Shown: piece by piece, positions 34,092 to 46,600 of the stretch
How the letters are laid out: each line of letters begins with the position of its first letter
How positions within the stretch are numbered: position 1 is the stretch's first letter
From: Mesocentrotus franciscanus
Taxonomy: Eukaryota; Echinodermata; Echinoidea; Camarodonta; Strongylocentrotidae
NCBI GenBank assembly: GCA_037976565.1
Contig: CP137675.1
Location: forward strand, 2,675,323 to 2,739,322
DNA length: 64,000 nt
Direction: 5' to 3'
Program-made: the position numbers and the translations under genes
The notes under the pieces: generated by a model
Told to the model about the DNA's origin: nothing
The model's input: the letters and a program-made list of their open reading frames with translations, nothing else
Databases searched by the model: none

Positions 34092-35065
34092 CAACTTCAA
34101 TTTAACTCCTGTTGTTTCAAGGTTGATCACTAGTTTCGAGATGTTACCAAATCGTGAACCATCGTTAATGATTTTGTTTTCTTCAACCCCTGCATTTCTT
34201 TAACCATGCATTACAAAATGTCGAGTACAAAAGATTTAGAAAATACCCTAATTTTGTTATAATGATACCAAACATTCAATATTTACTATTACAATTTCAT
34301 GCATAAAATTATTGTGAAATGAAAGTGCGTTTCTTTTCAGTGCTCCACATGTTTGTTGTTAATCTGTTCACTACTGTGTTTCACGTTAACAGTGTTAAAA
34401 TGAGGGAGAACCTCCAAAAAAAAATCAGTAATTATCTCAATGATTTCAATAGAAACTTAAATACCTCTTGGATATTTATAATGATTGATTCATGTTCTAA
34501 ACATTGTTGTAAATTGACCATCATTGTGCTTTTATTAAAGGAGCAATTGGTGATTGAAAATGAAAAGTATGTTTATAAGTGTGAGGTCTAAGATTTTCTT
34601 TTTTCGTAAATGGGAACTTAGACTTAGGGCCGGCTTTACGTAAATCAGAAGAATTCGTACCCATGTATTTAAACAGAGAGACTGGATTCCTCACCGATAC
34701 GTGATTGAAGATAGATTGAAGCTGAAGAAAAGGACGATTAAAACGAATTTTATCTGAATAGTATACATTTCTTTTATAATAAAGGACATTCTTTTATATT
34801 TCATAATTATTATATATGTTGTAGCCGTTCCCTTTGCTTGCTGAAACCCCGCACTACTTTTTTCATCTTTGACAATGGGAGATCTTTATTAACTAAAAGA
34901 AAGGGGTTTTAATAACAACATTAACAACTCATTGTCCGATTTTTTTTTCATTCTTCTTTTGAGATTTAACTTCGCGAGGTGAAAATATAGTTTTCCTTTT
35001 TGTGTCTATGATTAACATCCACTGCAGGCGATATCAAGAATCTTCTTTAAAATGTTCGTTAAAAT
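34092..35065. other. Intergenic, no gene seen
   Basis: AT-rich sequence with a 90-codon open frame at 34319-34591 that lacks any recognisable domain and is probably chance. Confidence 0.4.
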
Positions 35066-35585
35066 CCCTCGTACTTTTAGAAACTGGTAGCGCCCTTTGT
35101 TATGTATTTTTTAATGGGTATGTTATATGTCATTTGTCTGAATACTCACACCATAGTTAGATGCACGACGTTATAATTCATATTTCTCAACTCATGATCT
35201 TTTATTACTGTTTCGTTAAACATTTAGATAGACTAAATTGTTTGCCTGTTTTTGCTGCTTTGTGCTTGTTCAAATATATAAACTTGACTTAATATATTGA
35301 CAAGTCGAATAAATTGCCCCAAAACAATCACTAGTGTATGGATTATGAACAGAAGCATAAAGCTGTAGTATCATGCAATAAAAATTATGTTAAATATTTA
35401 ACCCTTCATCCTGCTAATTAAAAACGAGGGCGTCACATGAAAATAAGCCAAATTGATACCCTCACACTTTTAGAAACTGGAAGCGCCTTTGTTATGTATT
35501 GTTTAATGGTTATGGTTTAAGTCATTTGTTTGAAAACACCATAGTTCGATGCACGACGCTATAATTCATATTTCTTAACATACAC
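35066..35585 (+). repeat. Pair of diverged direct repeats about 390 bp apart
   Basis: The blocks 35066-35205 and 35457-35585 share TTTTAGAAACTGG, GCGCC and CTTTGTTATGTAT, a CACCATAGTT segment, and GATGCACGACG followed by TATAATTCATATTTCT. They could be LTR-like or duplicated ends of a degraded element, or a simple segmental duplication. Confidence 0.6.
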
Positions 35586-36869
35586 AACAGGGATCATGGT
35601 CGGTGGGAAAACTAAATAATAGTTTAAGGTTTTAAACACACATTTTAAAAATAATTTGTTCATGACATTGTTTAGCAATGTGCATATTCTGAACAAAATT
35701 AATGATTGCTAGTAAATATGTCAATATATTTTTGATACATGCTTTTGTAAAAGACTCGTGCAAATGTTGCTAACTTGTGTGGATTAATAAGTTGTGTGTG
35801 ATTTTGTATGTGTATAGAGCGGGACCACACTACATGATACCCTTTAGTTCAACAGAATGACTCCAATGTAGATTGAATGACATGTAATATGGACAGAAGA
35901 TTGAGGAGTAGGAGGAAGATAATAGGATGAATGATTACAGAGTTTGGAATAAAGGATTTTAAGGAAGTAGAGTGACAGAGGGTTATGGGGGAACAGGAGG
36001 AAAGGAGTGAGAAAGAGAACTAGAATGACAGAGAGAGAGGGACTCATGTAGGAAAGGAGAGAGAGAGAGAGAGAGAGAAACAGAGTATGGGGAGGAGATA
36101 TACCTTGGTCATACCGCAAAAGCGACTCTAAAAACCGATTTTTGGCCATTGGGGGTAATGTAATTATTTGTTCCGTCTGTTGTCGGTCTCGTTGGTCTGA
36201 CTGGGATATAAAGGAGAGGTGTGGAATTGAGGAATCGGGCAATGAACAGTGGAGGATGTTGATTGAAGGCACTTGAAGTACATTTAATTCTGTGGTAAAT
36301 GTGGTACCTAATTCAAAGGAAAATATTTCCAATTAAATAGAACGGGGCAAAGTGACATTTTGAAGCTCTGCACCCCCACGTGATGCCACTATGTATCACC
36401 CACACAATTTTAAATGATTTTTTTTTCTTCAGATTTTGAAAATATAAGCTGTCCGCAAGAGCTACATGTATGTATTTTCAACGGCAGTAATGGCCTTCTT
36501 GAGGGCAGCCGATGGTTTGAGAAGGCTATCAGTTACGTTTAAAGATACTGTTTTAAAGGTTAATTTAAATTGATATTCCATTATTGTATTTTATCTGTTT
36601 TGTTAAATTTTACACTTTCTAAAAATCAATCAAACATTATATATATTATATAAAAGATTAATCTAACCGCTAACCATGCGTAATGGGCGTGTCAACTTGC
36701 GCATACGGAAGATAATATCCTTCCCAAGGATTGATGAACACGTACGAGGACATGTAAAACTCGATACACTTCACATTATACCCTCAAAACCAGTCACGGG
36801 GATACAATTTTCCCTTACACAACGTCTTCAGCGATCATGGCATATTGCTGCCGTCCCCGTCCGTCGTCC
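35586..36869. other. Intergenic, no gene assigned
   Basis: Contains a GA microsatellite near 36030-36080 and otherwise unique AT-rich sequence. A possible terminal exon at 36433-36542 is discussed in the findings but not annotated as a gene. Confidence 0.35.
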
Positions 36870-37330
36870 TTAAACCTTTTACATTTTCATCTTCTTCCTA
36901 AAAACGCATAGTCAGATTTTGACCAAACTTGGCAGAAATCATCCTTAGGGGTAGGGGATCCAAATTTGTTCAAATGGTAAACGTGGCCCCATAGGGACCC
37001 AGGAGGGCTCGAAAGGGCCCAACCTATGTAGATTTCAAACATCTTCTACAGATTCAGCAGTACAACAGTAAAGGTATGTAGATACCTTCTTAGATGAAGA
37101 ATAAAAGGTGTTCATAACACTTCCCAGGGGGCCCATGGGCCCCTGAGGGGGCTCAATGTTAAAAGTAACTGTGTCATCTGCTTTAAAACGCAGTTTCCAG
37201 CAGGTACATATTCGTACAAGTCTACACATTAAACAAAATGCATCTTGAATTTGGCAAAAAAAACCGGTTGAATTTGAGGGACTTAAACTGTATTTCTCTC
37301 ACGCTTCTTAATCACAAACATGATGTTATT
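36870..37330. repeat. Dispersed repeat with invertebrate-type degenerate satellite motif
   Basis: The text TTGACCAAACTTGGCAGAAA, the GGGCCC-rich part after it, and a 3' portion around 37190-37325 look like interspersed repeat. The 37190-37325 part recurs in inverted orientation inside the foldback element at about 59218-59345. Confidence 0.6.
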
Positions 37331-37914
37331 ATATAAAGTTACAATTGACACTAATCATGCAAAGGTGAAGATGAGTACTCATCTGAGGAAAACAGGGCAA
37401 CATTACTATGTAAAAAGGAGGCACTTTTGGAATATGTGAAAAGTGGAAAAGAGGGCACTGTGTCCACTTGCCCCCCCCCCCCGAAGAGCACCGCCTCTGG
37501 ATCTAGACCGTTCTGGAGAGGGAGCTATTTTTATTGTCACATACGTTGAAGCTCAGGCTCGCATCGGCCGTGGGCGTGGCGAACCCCGCCTTTCGATTCC
37601 GCGATGTCGTAACCAGATAACCTAAACACACAAAGATACTCAAACTAATTAGTCGGGCACTTAAGTTTAAATTATATGGAACTCCTTTTTAACATCAACA
37701 CACGAACTCAAAATAAACTTACCGGCTGTAATGGAAATCAAACTGGGATAATTAACAGACGTCGCTACTCTACTGGTTTATATGTGTATAATTATAGCTC
37801 ACTTACTGGCTATACTCTAGCACTGATATATTAATATATGTACGGAAAAACCGTGAAAACCTAATTACACACATTGATCTGTACGGACATTTTTTTCCGT
37901 ACACATATTATATC
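37331..37914. other. Intergenic with small hairpin
   Basis: No gene. Around 37831-37913 a short palindrome has facing ATATGTACGGAAAAA and TTTTTTCCGTACACATAT arms. A C-run lies at 37473-37482. Confidence 0.35.
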
Positions 37915-38205
37915 GGTTCTAGGACAAAGTATACCCCCTGAACAATCACCTCCGGCCAATTACCAGCGGGACAATTACCCCCCAGGACAATTAACCCACC
38001 GAAATTACCCCTAGGACAATCCACCCCAGAAAATGGGACAATTGCCCCCCCAAAAAAAAAAAATTTGCATTCATTAAAAACAACTTGTTATCAGGGTGGA
38101 CTTCCCATTAATGAACAGGGGTAATTTTCGGGGGATTTTTCAGGTGTGGGGTAATTTTACGGGCGGTAATCGTCCAGGGGGGTAACTGTCCTGATACAGG
38201 TTTTC
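37915..38205. repeat. Foldback-like structure with degenerate GGACAATTACCCC arms
   Basis: The left half has several ACAATTACCCC-type units, and after a poly-A and spacer the right half has GGGGTAATTTT-type and GGTAATCGTCC units in inverted orientation. It resembles the better-preserved element at 39400-39908. Confidence 0.6.
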
Positions 38206-38470
38206 ACAGACGTGTTTCAATCATGAGTATTTACCATCTGGGGACCGACCTTTAACGTCACCATCCGGAAGACGTGACTCAGTTTCGAACCGGGGTCGCC
38301 TGAGCCAGTTTGTAGGCGAAGACAGAGAGCTGACCGAGTGAACGTGCCGCTAGACCAACTCTTCTTTGGTCATTATTTGATGGCAAGTAGTCATACTTAA
38401 CTATTGTTGCCAATTACTTTTTTCCTTCTCTCTCTCTCTTAATCGATGAGGGTCAGTGGAGGTCTCCCTA

Positions 38471-39245
38471 ATGCTACGTTTACACTATGTTCCCGGCGGC
38501 CACGGCAGCCCCGTTTGTCTAAAACGTAGTGCGCCCGCCGTGTGATTTTGGCCATTTTTTCCTTCTCTGTATTGTTAGGTCTTGCCAAGTTTTCTCCCGG
38601 TCTATCACGGTATCTGTGACGGGCCGTGGGAGGGAAAGGGCTGCTGTCCCAGAGGCTCCAAGGCGCCTACGGTTCGGCCCGTGGTCTACTACGGATGCCA
38701 GTCGTTCCCTTCCGACCCGTCACGTTCTGATGGGGTCCCTCACGTTGCTTACGTTCTGATCAAGATCTGACACGTTTTCCACGTTCTGTCAAGGCTTTCT
38801 ACAGATGAAACGTGGACGCCGGGCAGGTTTAAAGCACGTTTGTGCCAACGGTATAAAACGAAGGCCTCCCAAGCAGGAGCAATCATTGTTTCCTGAGACC
38901 ACGCGCGCCGTGGAAGACCGTAGTAGCACGCTACGCGCCGTAGCGCGCAGGGCGCGTAAACCGTCCCACTACGGACCGCCTCCAAGTTTTGTACTATTAC
39001 GTACTGTCACGTTTTGTTGCGTTCACCCCGTTTACCTACGGCCTACTAGGTTTCTCATCCGCACCGTTACTGCCGTGGCAAATTTTTTGACAGTTTAAAA
39101 ATCTGGCCCGGCATCCACGGCAATCACGGTCTGTCATGTTTGCCCATTCCGCCTCCCCGCGCTGTCTCACGTCCATCCCGTTTTGTCGACGGTGGCCTGA
39201 AACGTGATTGCCGTGGCCGCAGGGAACATAGTGTAAACGGAGCAT
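38471..39245. mobile_element. GC-rich non-autonomous DNA transposon, TA duplication
   Basis: Terminal inverted repeats of about 38 bp (left starts ATGCTACGTTTACACTATGT) lie between TA dinucleotides at 38469-38470 and 39246-39247. The 775-bp body is much more GC-rich than its surroundings and holds recurring CACGTTCTG and CGGTCTGT-like words. No transposase is present. TA duplications fit a Tc1/mariner-type mobiliser. Confidence 0.78.
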
Positions 39246-39264
39246 TATAGTGTACTATGTAGAG

Positions 39265-40072
39265 GTGTCGTGGTCGAGTGGATACGTCGCCGGACTGTGG
39301 ACCACAAGGTACGCGGTCCGAGCCCCGCCGCTGCACTAATGTCCTTTGGCAAGACATTGATCTACATTTGCCACACTCGACCCAGGTGGTAAGACCGTAT
39401 CCGGACACCTACCCCCTGGATAAATACCCCTAGGACAACTACCCCCTAGGGCAACCACCCTCTAGGACGACTACCCCCCGGGACAACTACCCCCGGACAA
39501 CTACCCCCAGACAACTACCCTCTAGGACAACAACCCCCTAGGACAGCTACCCCCGGACAACTACCCTCCAGACAACTACCCCTAGGACAACTACCATCCG
39601 GACAACTACCCCGGACAACTACCCCTAGGATAGTTGTTCGGGGGTTGTTGTCCTAGAGGATGGTTGTCGTAGGGTGTTGCTGTCTGGGGGTAGTTGTCCT
39701 AGGGAGTAGTTGTCCGCGGTAGTTGTCCGGGGTAGTTGTCCTAGGGTAGTTGTCCTAGGGGTAGTTGTCTGGGGGTAGTTGTCCGGGGGATAGTTGTCCC
39801 GGGGGGTTGTCGTCCTAGAGGATGATTGCCCTAGGGGGTAGTTGTCCTAGGGTGTTGTTGATTGGGGTGGTTATCTGGGGTGGATGTCCAGGGGGTAGGT
39901 GTCCTGGAACCGTAAATGGGTATCAATATGGGAATTAGTTCTTTGAAATGCTAGAGCGCTGAAATGGCAGCTAATGCTAAAGCCGGGATAATAAATGTGG
40001 AGCGCCAGGGGTGTCAAGTCTGACAGATATGAGCGCGTTACAAGGACCCATTATTATTATTATTATTACCAG
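39265..40072 (+). mobile_element. tRNA-derived SINE, split by foldback element
   Basis: The 5' part at 39265-39393 has the tRNA-like head starting GTGTCGTGGTCGAGTGG. The rest continues at 39909-40072 with AAATGGGTATC, GAGCGCTGAAATGG and an (ATT)n tail. The foldback element 39400-39908 is inserted between the halves. Confidence 0.7.
39400..39908. mobile_element. Foldback element with 15/16-bp-repeat arms
   Basis: The left half is built from direct repeats of GGACAACTACCCCCTA-type units and the right half from the inverted GGGGTAGTTGTCCTAG units, so nearly the whole 509 bp can fold on itself. The extreme ends TCCGGACACCTACCCC and GGGGTAGGTGTCCTGGA pair, and the hexamer ACCGTA flanks both sides (39394-39399, 39909-39914) as a likely target duplication. 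Confidence 0.78.
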
Positions 40073-40079
40073 GTAATAA

Positions 40080-40154
40080 AGTATGGTGTCCTATGACAAA
40101 CAAACCCCCCCCCCCAAAAAAAAAAATAAATAAATAAATAAATAAATAAAAAAT

Positions 40155-40211
<57 letters not shown>

Positions 40212-40240
40212 AAATACAAACAAACAAACAAACAAAAAAA
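40080..40240. repeat. C-run and (AAAT)n low complexity
   Basis: A run of C followed by AAATAAATA repeats, with CAAA units at the end. It explains long Phe/Tyr/Ile-rich open frames on the - strand. Confidence 0.9.
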
Positions 40241-40439
40241 CAAACTTTAAACAGAAAACAACAAAAAGTAGACACACATAATACATGTTTATGGTGTCAT
40301 GGGGGCGTGATGAGCATATATTTTGATGCATAACAATAATATGTTTCAAAGTCAATAAAATCATTATTATTTTGACAAATCCCTAGGGTTTGAACATTTG
40401 TAAAAACAATTTCGTCTTGTATGGAGCGTCATCGTAGAA

Positions 40440-40805
40440 GTGTCGTGGTCGAGTGGATATGTCACCGGACTGTGGATCACAAGTTCCGCGGTTCAAGTCC
40501 CGCCGCGGCACTAATGTCCTTTGGCAAGACATTGATCTACATTTGCCACTCTCCACCAAGGTGTTAAATGGGTACCCGGTAGGATGCGAGAGTTAATGTG
40601 GTTTGATTAGCAAGTGGCGCTTGTAAAATGGCGACTGGCTGGAATGCTACCCAGGGAGTGGAGAATGTGCATACATTGTGTGCGGGTAAGCCTGAATCCG
40701 GTTACCGGGGTAATAATATATGTATATATCTGTAAAGCGCTTTGAGAGGGCCTGCTGTCCTGAAAAGCGCTTTAGAAGAACTAGCTATTATTATTATTAT
40801 TATTT
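40440..40805 (+). mobile_element. Full-length tRNA-derived SINE
   Basis: The head has a foldable acceptor stem (GTGTCGT with GCGGCAC), a box A match TGGTCGAGTGG at 40446-40456 and a box B match GGTTCAAGTCC at 40490-40500. The body passes through GGCTGGAATGCTACCCAGGG and TAAAGCGCTTTGAGAG to an (ATT)n tail. Fragments of the same family are at 3718, 7035, 39265, 49850 and 55640. Confidence 0.85.
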
Positions 40806-40837
40806 GTATTTCCTTTATTTTCTTGAATTCCGAGCAG

Positions 40838-40992
40838 GGCCCCGTCGCACAAAACTTACCATTGATGGTAACCGTGCCATCAATGGTAACTACCAGAAAC
40901 CTTGATTTTGATTGGCTGTTGAGCCCTGTTATCATGGTAGTTGCCATTGATGGCAAAGTTACCATCAATGGTAAGTTTTATGCAACGGGGCC
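40838..40992. mobile_element. MITE-like hairpin
   Basis: The 155-bp element begins GGCCCCGTCGCACAAAACTT and ends with its near inverse. Internal ACCATTGATGGTAA words add further inverted repeats. Non-autonomous and too short to code. Confidence 0.7.
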
Positions 40993-42299
40993 TTGGTATT
41001 TACTATTAATCACTGCATCACACTGACATTACCGATTCAGCGAATTTTAATTCCCCTATTCTACAGTGATTACAATTTTCAAACATTCATTACTCTCTTA
41101 TCTTATGTCCGATGTGCTTCTCAGATTTGTTCTGCTTTCTGTATTAAGGTTGAAATATCAATGTTGAAATTCCCTTTAAAGTTGTGTATTTATCATGGAT
41201 GGATTTTACGTTTTTCTGTAAGAATTCTTTCCGGTGTTATGGTTTCCTGGCTATAACTGAACCATGATAACCCTGTTACAAGTTCATGTCGACTACTTTC
41301 ACAGATACAGAAGGAAGTAAAATTGGAGAAGCTATACCTCAGACATGAAATCCGGTTTTGTAACTGCAGATAACTGCACATTTTCAACGAAATCTTAATT
41401 GCTATACCACATTCAGTAGAATATATTTTACACTTTCTTTTACATTATTACAGTGTATAGTTATGTACATCAGTGTATGTATATTGCAAAATGCAATTAG
41501 CGTCAAATCCAAATTTTGAAAACTAAATGCATTGAAAGATCAAAGAAAAATATAGCAATGTCTATAGGTCTGTTATAAGTTTATCTTCATTCGTTTTAGG
41601 TAAAAAAAGGCTGCTCTTTTGAAAATGCATAAACCTCCCAAATTTAGAGCAAGACCTATATAATTATATTCAGTGCGCAGTCCTGATGCGCAATTGATGC
41701 TCGCAATGAAAAGCAATGGGTATGCGCAGATGTGCAATGCAAGGAAGGAGCCTTTTGTGAATTTACATATGCTATGACATGTTCCAACTCCAACAGTAGA
41801 TTTATGAAAGTCAAACTGTTTGTAATATTTCTCTCCATTAACCCTCAAGTCAAGCCTGTAGTATGTGGGTGCTGTCCATATTGATTCCTAAATATTTGAT
41901 AATGTTGAAATAAACATTAACTTGAATTATAATGAAAACTAAATACTTTATCATGGATATATTGAGTTTTGCAAAAAAAAGTTGAAAATTATGGGTTTTC
42001 TAGAAAAAATTGTTATCAATGATTGAACTTAAATTTGTATGTTTATTTCATGTTATCATTTTTTGGCATATACTCATGGCAAATCGTGTTCTTGGAATGC
42101 CTGAAAGGGAGACATTGAGTTTTGTGTCAAAAGTGTTCAGACAGTTTGGTCCATGGTTGAAGTTTTGCGTGATAATTATATATACGTTAAATATAATTCA
42201 AATATTAACAGTGTTGGACCAAACAAAAACATTGTGAATGTGAAAATCATTTTGTGACTTTCTTAACTTGTTAATATCCGCAAATCTGTTTTTCTTTTC
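40993..42299. other. Intergenic, no gene recognised
   Basis: AT-rich sequence with short open frames only. None has recognisable domains or splice-site support. Confidence 0.4.
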
Positions 42300-45200
42300 T
42301 TTTTAAAACAAAGTAGCAACTGATCAATATTTCAAGTGTCAAAAGTCAAGGATGAAATCATTTCATAGTCAGTTTCAAGAAACATTTTCCATCTGACGTT
42401 GAATATATACTTGAAGACTTAAGGTATAAACTTGAAGACTTAAGGTATTTGTTAAAAAATTCTCCCTTCGACATCATTGGCCTTACTGAGACTCATTGTG
42501 ATAACACAGTTAGTGACAACGAACTGCATATTGATGGTTATGATTTATTAAGGAAAGATAGAAGTAGGCATGGTGGGGTGTGATGATTTATGTGAAGAAC
42601 ACCCTCCACTTTCAACATGTGAAAGATCTTGGGTTTAACTTAGAAACTATTTGGATAAAAACCAAGGTACGGAACGTGAAATCATTTTTAATTTGTGTTA
42701 TGTACCGTCCGCCGAACTCTTCAGTTGATTATTTTGATTTAATGTCTGCTATGATGAGTAAGGCTCTTGATTTTGATTGTGAACTGATTGTATTGGGGAC
42801 CTCAACTGTGACCTACTTTCTGACAATGTCGATTCATCGACACGATCTCTTTTATCTGTAATGCAGGGATCACTTTTGTCACAGTTGATTAAGCTTCCTA
42901 CCCGTGTGACCCAGCATTCTAAAACACTTATTGACCATATTTATACAACTTGTCCGGATGATCACAGTATTTCAGGTGTCATAAAAACTCACATTAGTGA
43001 TCATTTTTGATATTAACATGTTTACATTCTAAAAGTGCTGAGAATTTTCATAATGATATCAAATTCAGAAACTTAAAAAATTTTAAGCAGGAAAACTTTG
43101 TCAACGATCTTTACAACTTAATGTCTAGTGAAGTATTTTGTGTTGGCAACGTTGACACAGCTTGGAAATTGTGGTATAATCAAGTAATGTCAGTAATTAA
43201 TAAACATATGCCATATAAACGCAAAAGAATGAGGAAAAACCCTCTCCCTGGATCACAGGTGAAATAATTACATTGATAAATAAAAGAAAGTATCTCCATA
43301 ATAAGGCTTTAAAGTTTAACTCCCCAAGTTTATGGAAGGAATATCGAAGAAAACGAAACATGATAACAAGTTTAACTAAAAATCTAAACAAGAGTATATA
43401 CAGGGTTTATTGCAAGATAAGTCTGGTGATCCTGGTGCATTATGGTCAATCTTAAAGCAATTGTCCTCTGGCACTGGTCAGCTTTCCATAAAATTGAATA
43501 TTAACGATGTTGAAATTTATCAGCCTGAAATTGTTGCCGAAAAACTGAACGACTACTTTATTGATAGTGTTTCAGAACTACTACGAAATACAGATTGGAG
43601 AGACAGTGAAACCACAAGTCCTGATGTAATTGTCGGTTGTCCTTTGCCACAGGAGAATTGTGATGACCTTGATTATGTTGATCGTCAAATCTTTGATATT
43701 CCTCCAATTACTTATGATTTTGTTGTAAAAGAAATTGATGACCATTCGGTGAAAAAGCCACAGGGCCTGATGACATCTCTGTTAAAATGTTGAAAATGAT
43801 GAAATATGCCAAAAATGTAATAGATAGTCTTATTTATATTTTTAACCTTTCTTTGTCAAAAGGGCATTTTCCTAAAGCATGGTGCTTGGCCAAAATTCGA
43901 CCTATTTTTAAGGGCGGTGATCGATTAAGTATAGAAAATTATCGACCAATATCCTTATTGTCGATTGTATCAAAATTTTGGAGAAATGGGTACAAAAGCA
44001 TCTACAGACATACTTATTAAATAGCAATTTTTTCAGTGAAAGTCAGTTTGGTTTTAGACCAAAGCATTCATGCGAAAGTGCTTTATTGTGTATGGTTGAT
44101 GACTGGGCAACTGAAGTTGATAGGAGTAAATTTTGTGGAGTAGCGTTTATTGATATGCGTAAAGCCTTTGATTCTGTAAACTATGATGTATTGCTCAACA
44201 AACTCTCTATAATAGGATGCTCTGAGAATGCATTGGCATGGTTTAAATCTTACTTTTGTTTTAGGGATCAATTGACAGAAATAGGGGGTAAATTATCTAA
44301 TACAAGGTCAACTATCTCAGGGGTACCACAAGGCTCGGTTTTAGGGCCCCTGTTATTTACAATATATATTAATGATTTGGTTTCTAGTATCAAGTCAGGA
44401 AAGGTTGTCATGTTTGCTGACGATGCAACTCTGTATGTTAGTGGTAGAACTCTAGAATCGGTCGAAAGTCAATTAAATTCTGCAATGAATGAAGTTTACA
44501 AGTGGACATCTAAGAATAGATTGGTATTAAATGATAAAAACGAAAGTGATGCTTCTTGGTTCTCGACAACGATTGAATACCTTGCTGGATAAAAAATAAC
44601 TGTTAAAATTGATGGTACTTTATTAGAATGTGTATCTGAATATAAGTGTCTGGGTGTGACGATTGATGATACTCTGACATTCAAATCTCATGTTGCTTCT
44701 ATTGTAAAAGTCATGAAACAAAAACTTGGCTTAATTAGAAGAAATAAGTATATATTTAATGTTGATCAACTTAAGAGATTATACTGGGGATTTGTTCTCC
44801 CCCATGCATTATATTGTTCAACCGTCTGGTCATCCTCATCCGAATCAAACTACAAAATATTAAACACGCTACACAAGCGAGCAGCATACATTGTTAGTGG
44901 AAAAACATGGGAAACTTCATCGGAAACAGTTTTTCGAATACTAGCCTGGCCTACTCTGAAAGAACTGTTTAAAAGTCAATATTATGCATGGTGTATAAAT
45001 GTGTAAATGGGATAGCACCATCCCAGTTATGTAGTAAATTTATTCTTAATGACATTGTTTCTACACGTGTAACACGAAGCACTAACAGATTATTATTACG
45101 TGCCCTCAATGTAAAACGCAATACTATCAGAGGACATTTGTACCTGTTAGTATAAATGAATGGAATTGTTTGTCTGATGAATGCCGATCTGCCCAGTCCT

Positions 45201-45643
45201 TAGCCATTTTTAAACATCTCATCAAACCTGGCAATTAATAGCTCATTTTTATGAAGGTGGAGGAGGGGGGTTGCGGTGAGGTCAAATTTATTTTATGCTT
45301 GATTTTAATGTAATTGTATTTTGTAAACAGGTGGTAAACAGGTTGAGTAGCTATATATACCTGAGTGCATGTGAAGTAAGCGTGAGTGTGATGATGATGT
45401 GTGTGTGTGTGATGTGTGTGTGTCATTGTGTGCGTGTGTGTGTGTGTGTGTCAGCCTTCGTTACCCCTGTCATTTTTATATATAATATTGTTCATTGTCA
45501 TTTTTATGTTGTTTTAAAACAGAGCCCTGTTGTAAACCAGCCTATTTTAATGTTTTTAACAATTGTTACGTAATGATTTTGTAGCTGAACATGATACTCT
45601 GTATAAAGATGCGAAATAAATAAATAAATAAATAAATAAATAT
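42300..45643 (+). mobile_element. CR1/L2-like LINE, frameshifted
   Basis: In order: endonuclease pieces (FDIIGLTETHCDN, VMYRPPNSSVDYF, a GDLN-type site now read LGTSTV after a frameshift); RT N-terminal part (PRPIFKGGDRL-like, NYRPISLLSIVSKF); then FGFRPKHSCESALL, FIDMRKAFDSVNYDVL, SGVPQGSVLGPLLFTIYIND, and FADD at 44413-44424; then a C-terminal part with YWGFVLPHALYCSTVW. Several frameshifts and stops separate the parts. The 3' end is an (AAAT)n tail at 45615-45643. It is inactive as assembled. Confidence 0.88.
45375..45455 (+). repeat. (GT)n microsatellite in LINE 3' region
   Basis: A run of GTGTGT with GATGAT interruptions near the LINE 3' end. Confidence 0.85.
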
Positions 45644-45902
45644 GAGTAGAAAATACAAGACTTTGGCTATTAAATGACACATCATTATCTAGCAGCGAAT
45701 TCAGATGCAGTAGGCATTTCAGCATAATTATGTCGCTCTGTCTAATCTCTGCTTGTAGCTCATTCAGCATGTTCAGTTAACCCATAACATGCCCGTGGAG
45801 TACCGAGCCCGGTGCTAGAAATTGAACCCTATTTTGCTCATTTTTGTGTACCATGCAAACTGAAGCAAAACTAAATCCAGTCAAATTCGCCAAAAATTTG
45901 AA

Positions 45903-46164
45903 GGCAAAATTTCACTTAAATTATATCATAATATGAAAGAAGATGTCATTTAAGCTTGCATTTAAGACACACTTCCACAAAATCCCCCCCAAAAATAAAT
46001 AAATAAATTTGATAAAAGGATCCATAATTTGGGTTTTCTGTTGTACGTAGTAAACCTAAATTTTGTATTCTTTCATCAATATTCGACTTTAAACACACTT
46101 GCAGAAATGTGTCTTAAATGATATCCTCTTTCATATTAAGATACAATTTAAGTGAAATTTTGCC
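45903..46164. mobile_element. MITE-like inverted repeat
   Basis: Left arm from 45903 (GGCAAAATTTCACTTAAATT) faces its inverse ending at 46164. A related half is recognisable at about 51700-51780. No coding sequence. Confidence 0.65.
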
Positions 46165-46479
46165 ATCAAAGTTTTGGGGCTCCCAACACTTTAATAGTAA
46201 GAGTGACTTGAATCATTAAGCTAATTGGTAAATCGACAGCTTTATACCTTCAGTGGACAAGACAGCTAGTGGACACGTACTTGGCATTTCTATTTGAATG
46301 CATGGGCAAGATTTTGACAGCTTAAGGGTTAATACTTTAAACTTGAATGAGAGTAATTTCTTTGGAATGTATTTCTTTTTGATTGCCCTTCCTTCAGCTT
46401 TATCACTAGAGACTTGATGACGGACTAACATCATGGATTCAGTTCCGGGTATAAGAGGTATATATTATAACACGCCATC

Positions 46480-46600
46480 TGACCGATATTCACACTGAAT
46501 GTCGGGTGAGAGTCCACGGTATACGGATGACAGTTGATTGAGAATACGTGTGGGAAATCAGAGTGTGGGACGTGGATGTTGCGGATGAAACAGGAGAAAG
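46480..46600 (+). promoter_or_regulatory. Putative 5' UTR/proximal promoter of copy C
   Basis: Homologous to 1474-1595 of copy A, with similarity ending at its left edge. Sequence further upstream is unrelated to copy A. No core promoter element was assigned. Confidence 0.4.

Noticed and set aside
40038..40364. Hydrophobic - strand frame resembling a membrane protein
   Set aside because: It comes from AAAT and CAAA repeats.
40440..40515. tRNA gene
   Set aside because: It folds partly as a tRNA but continues without a terminator into the SINE body, and related copies are dispersed in the window.
42010..45006. Reverse-transcriptase-like frames as host genes (also 20704-21246, 23761-27280)
   Set aside because: Domain order, tails and frame damage identify them as LINE remnants.
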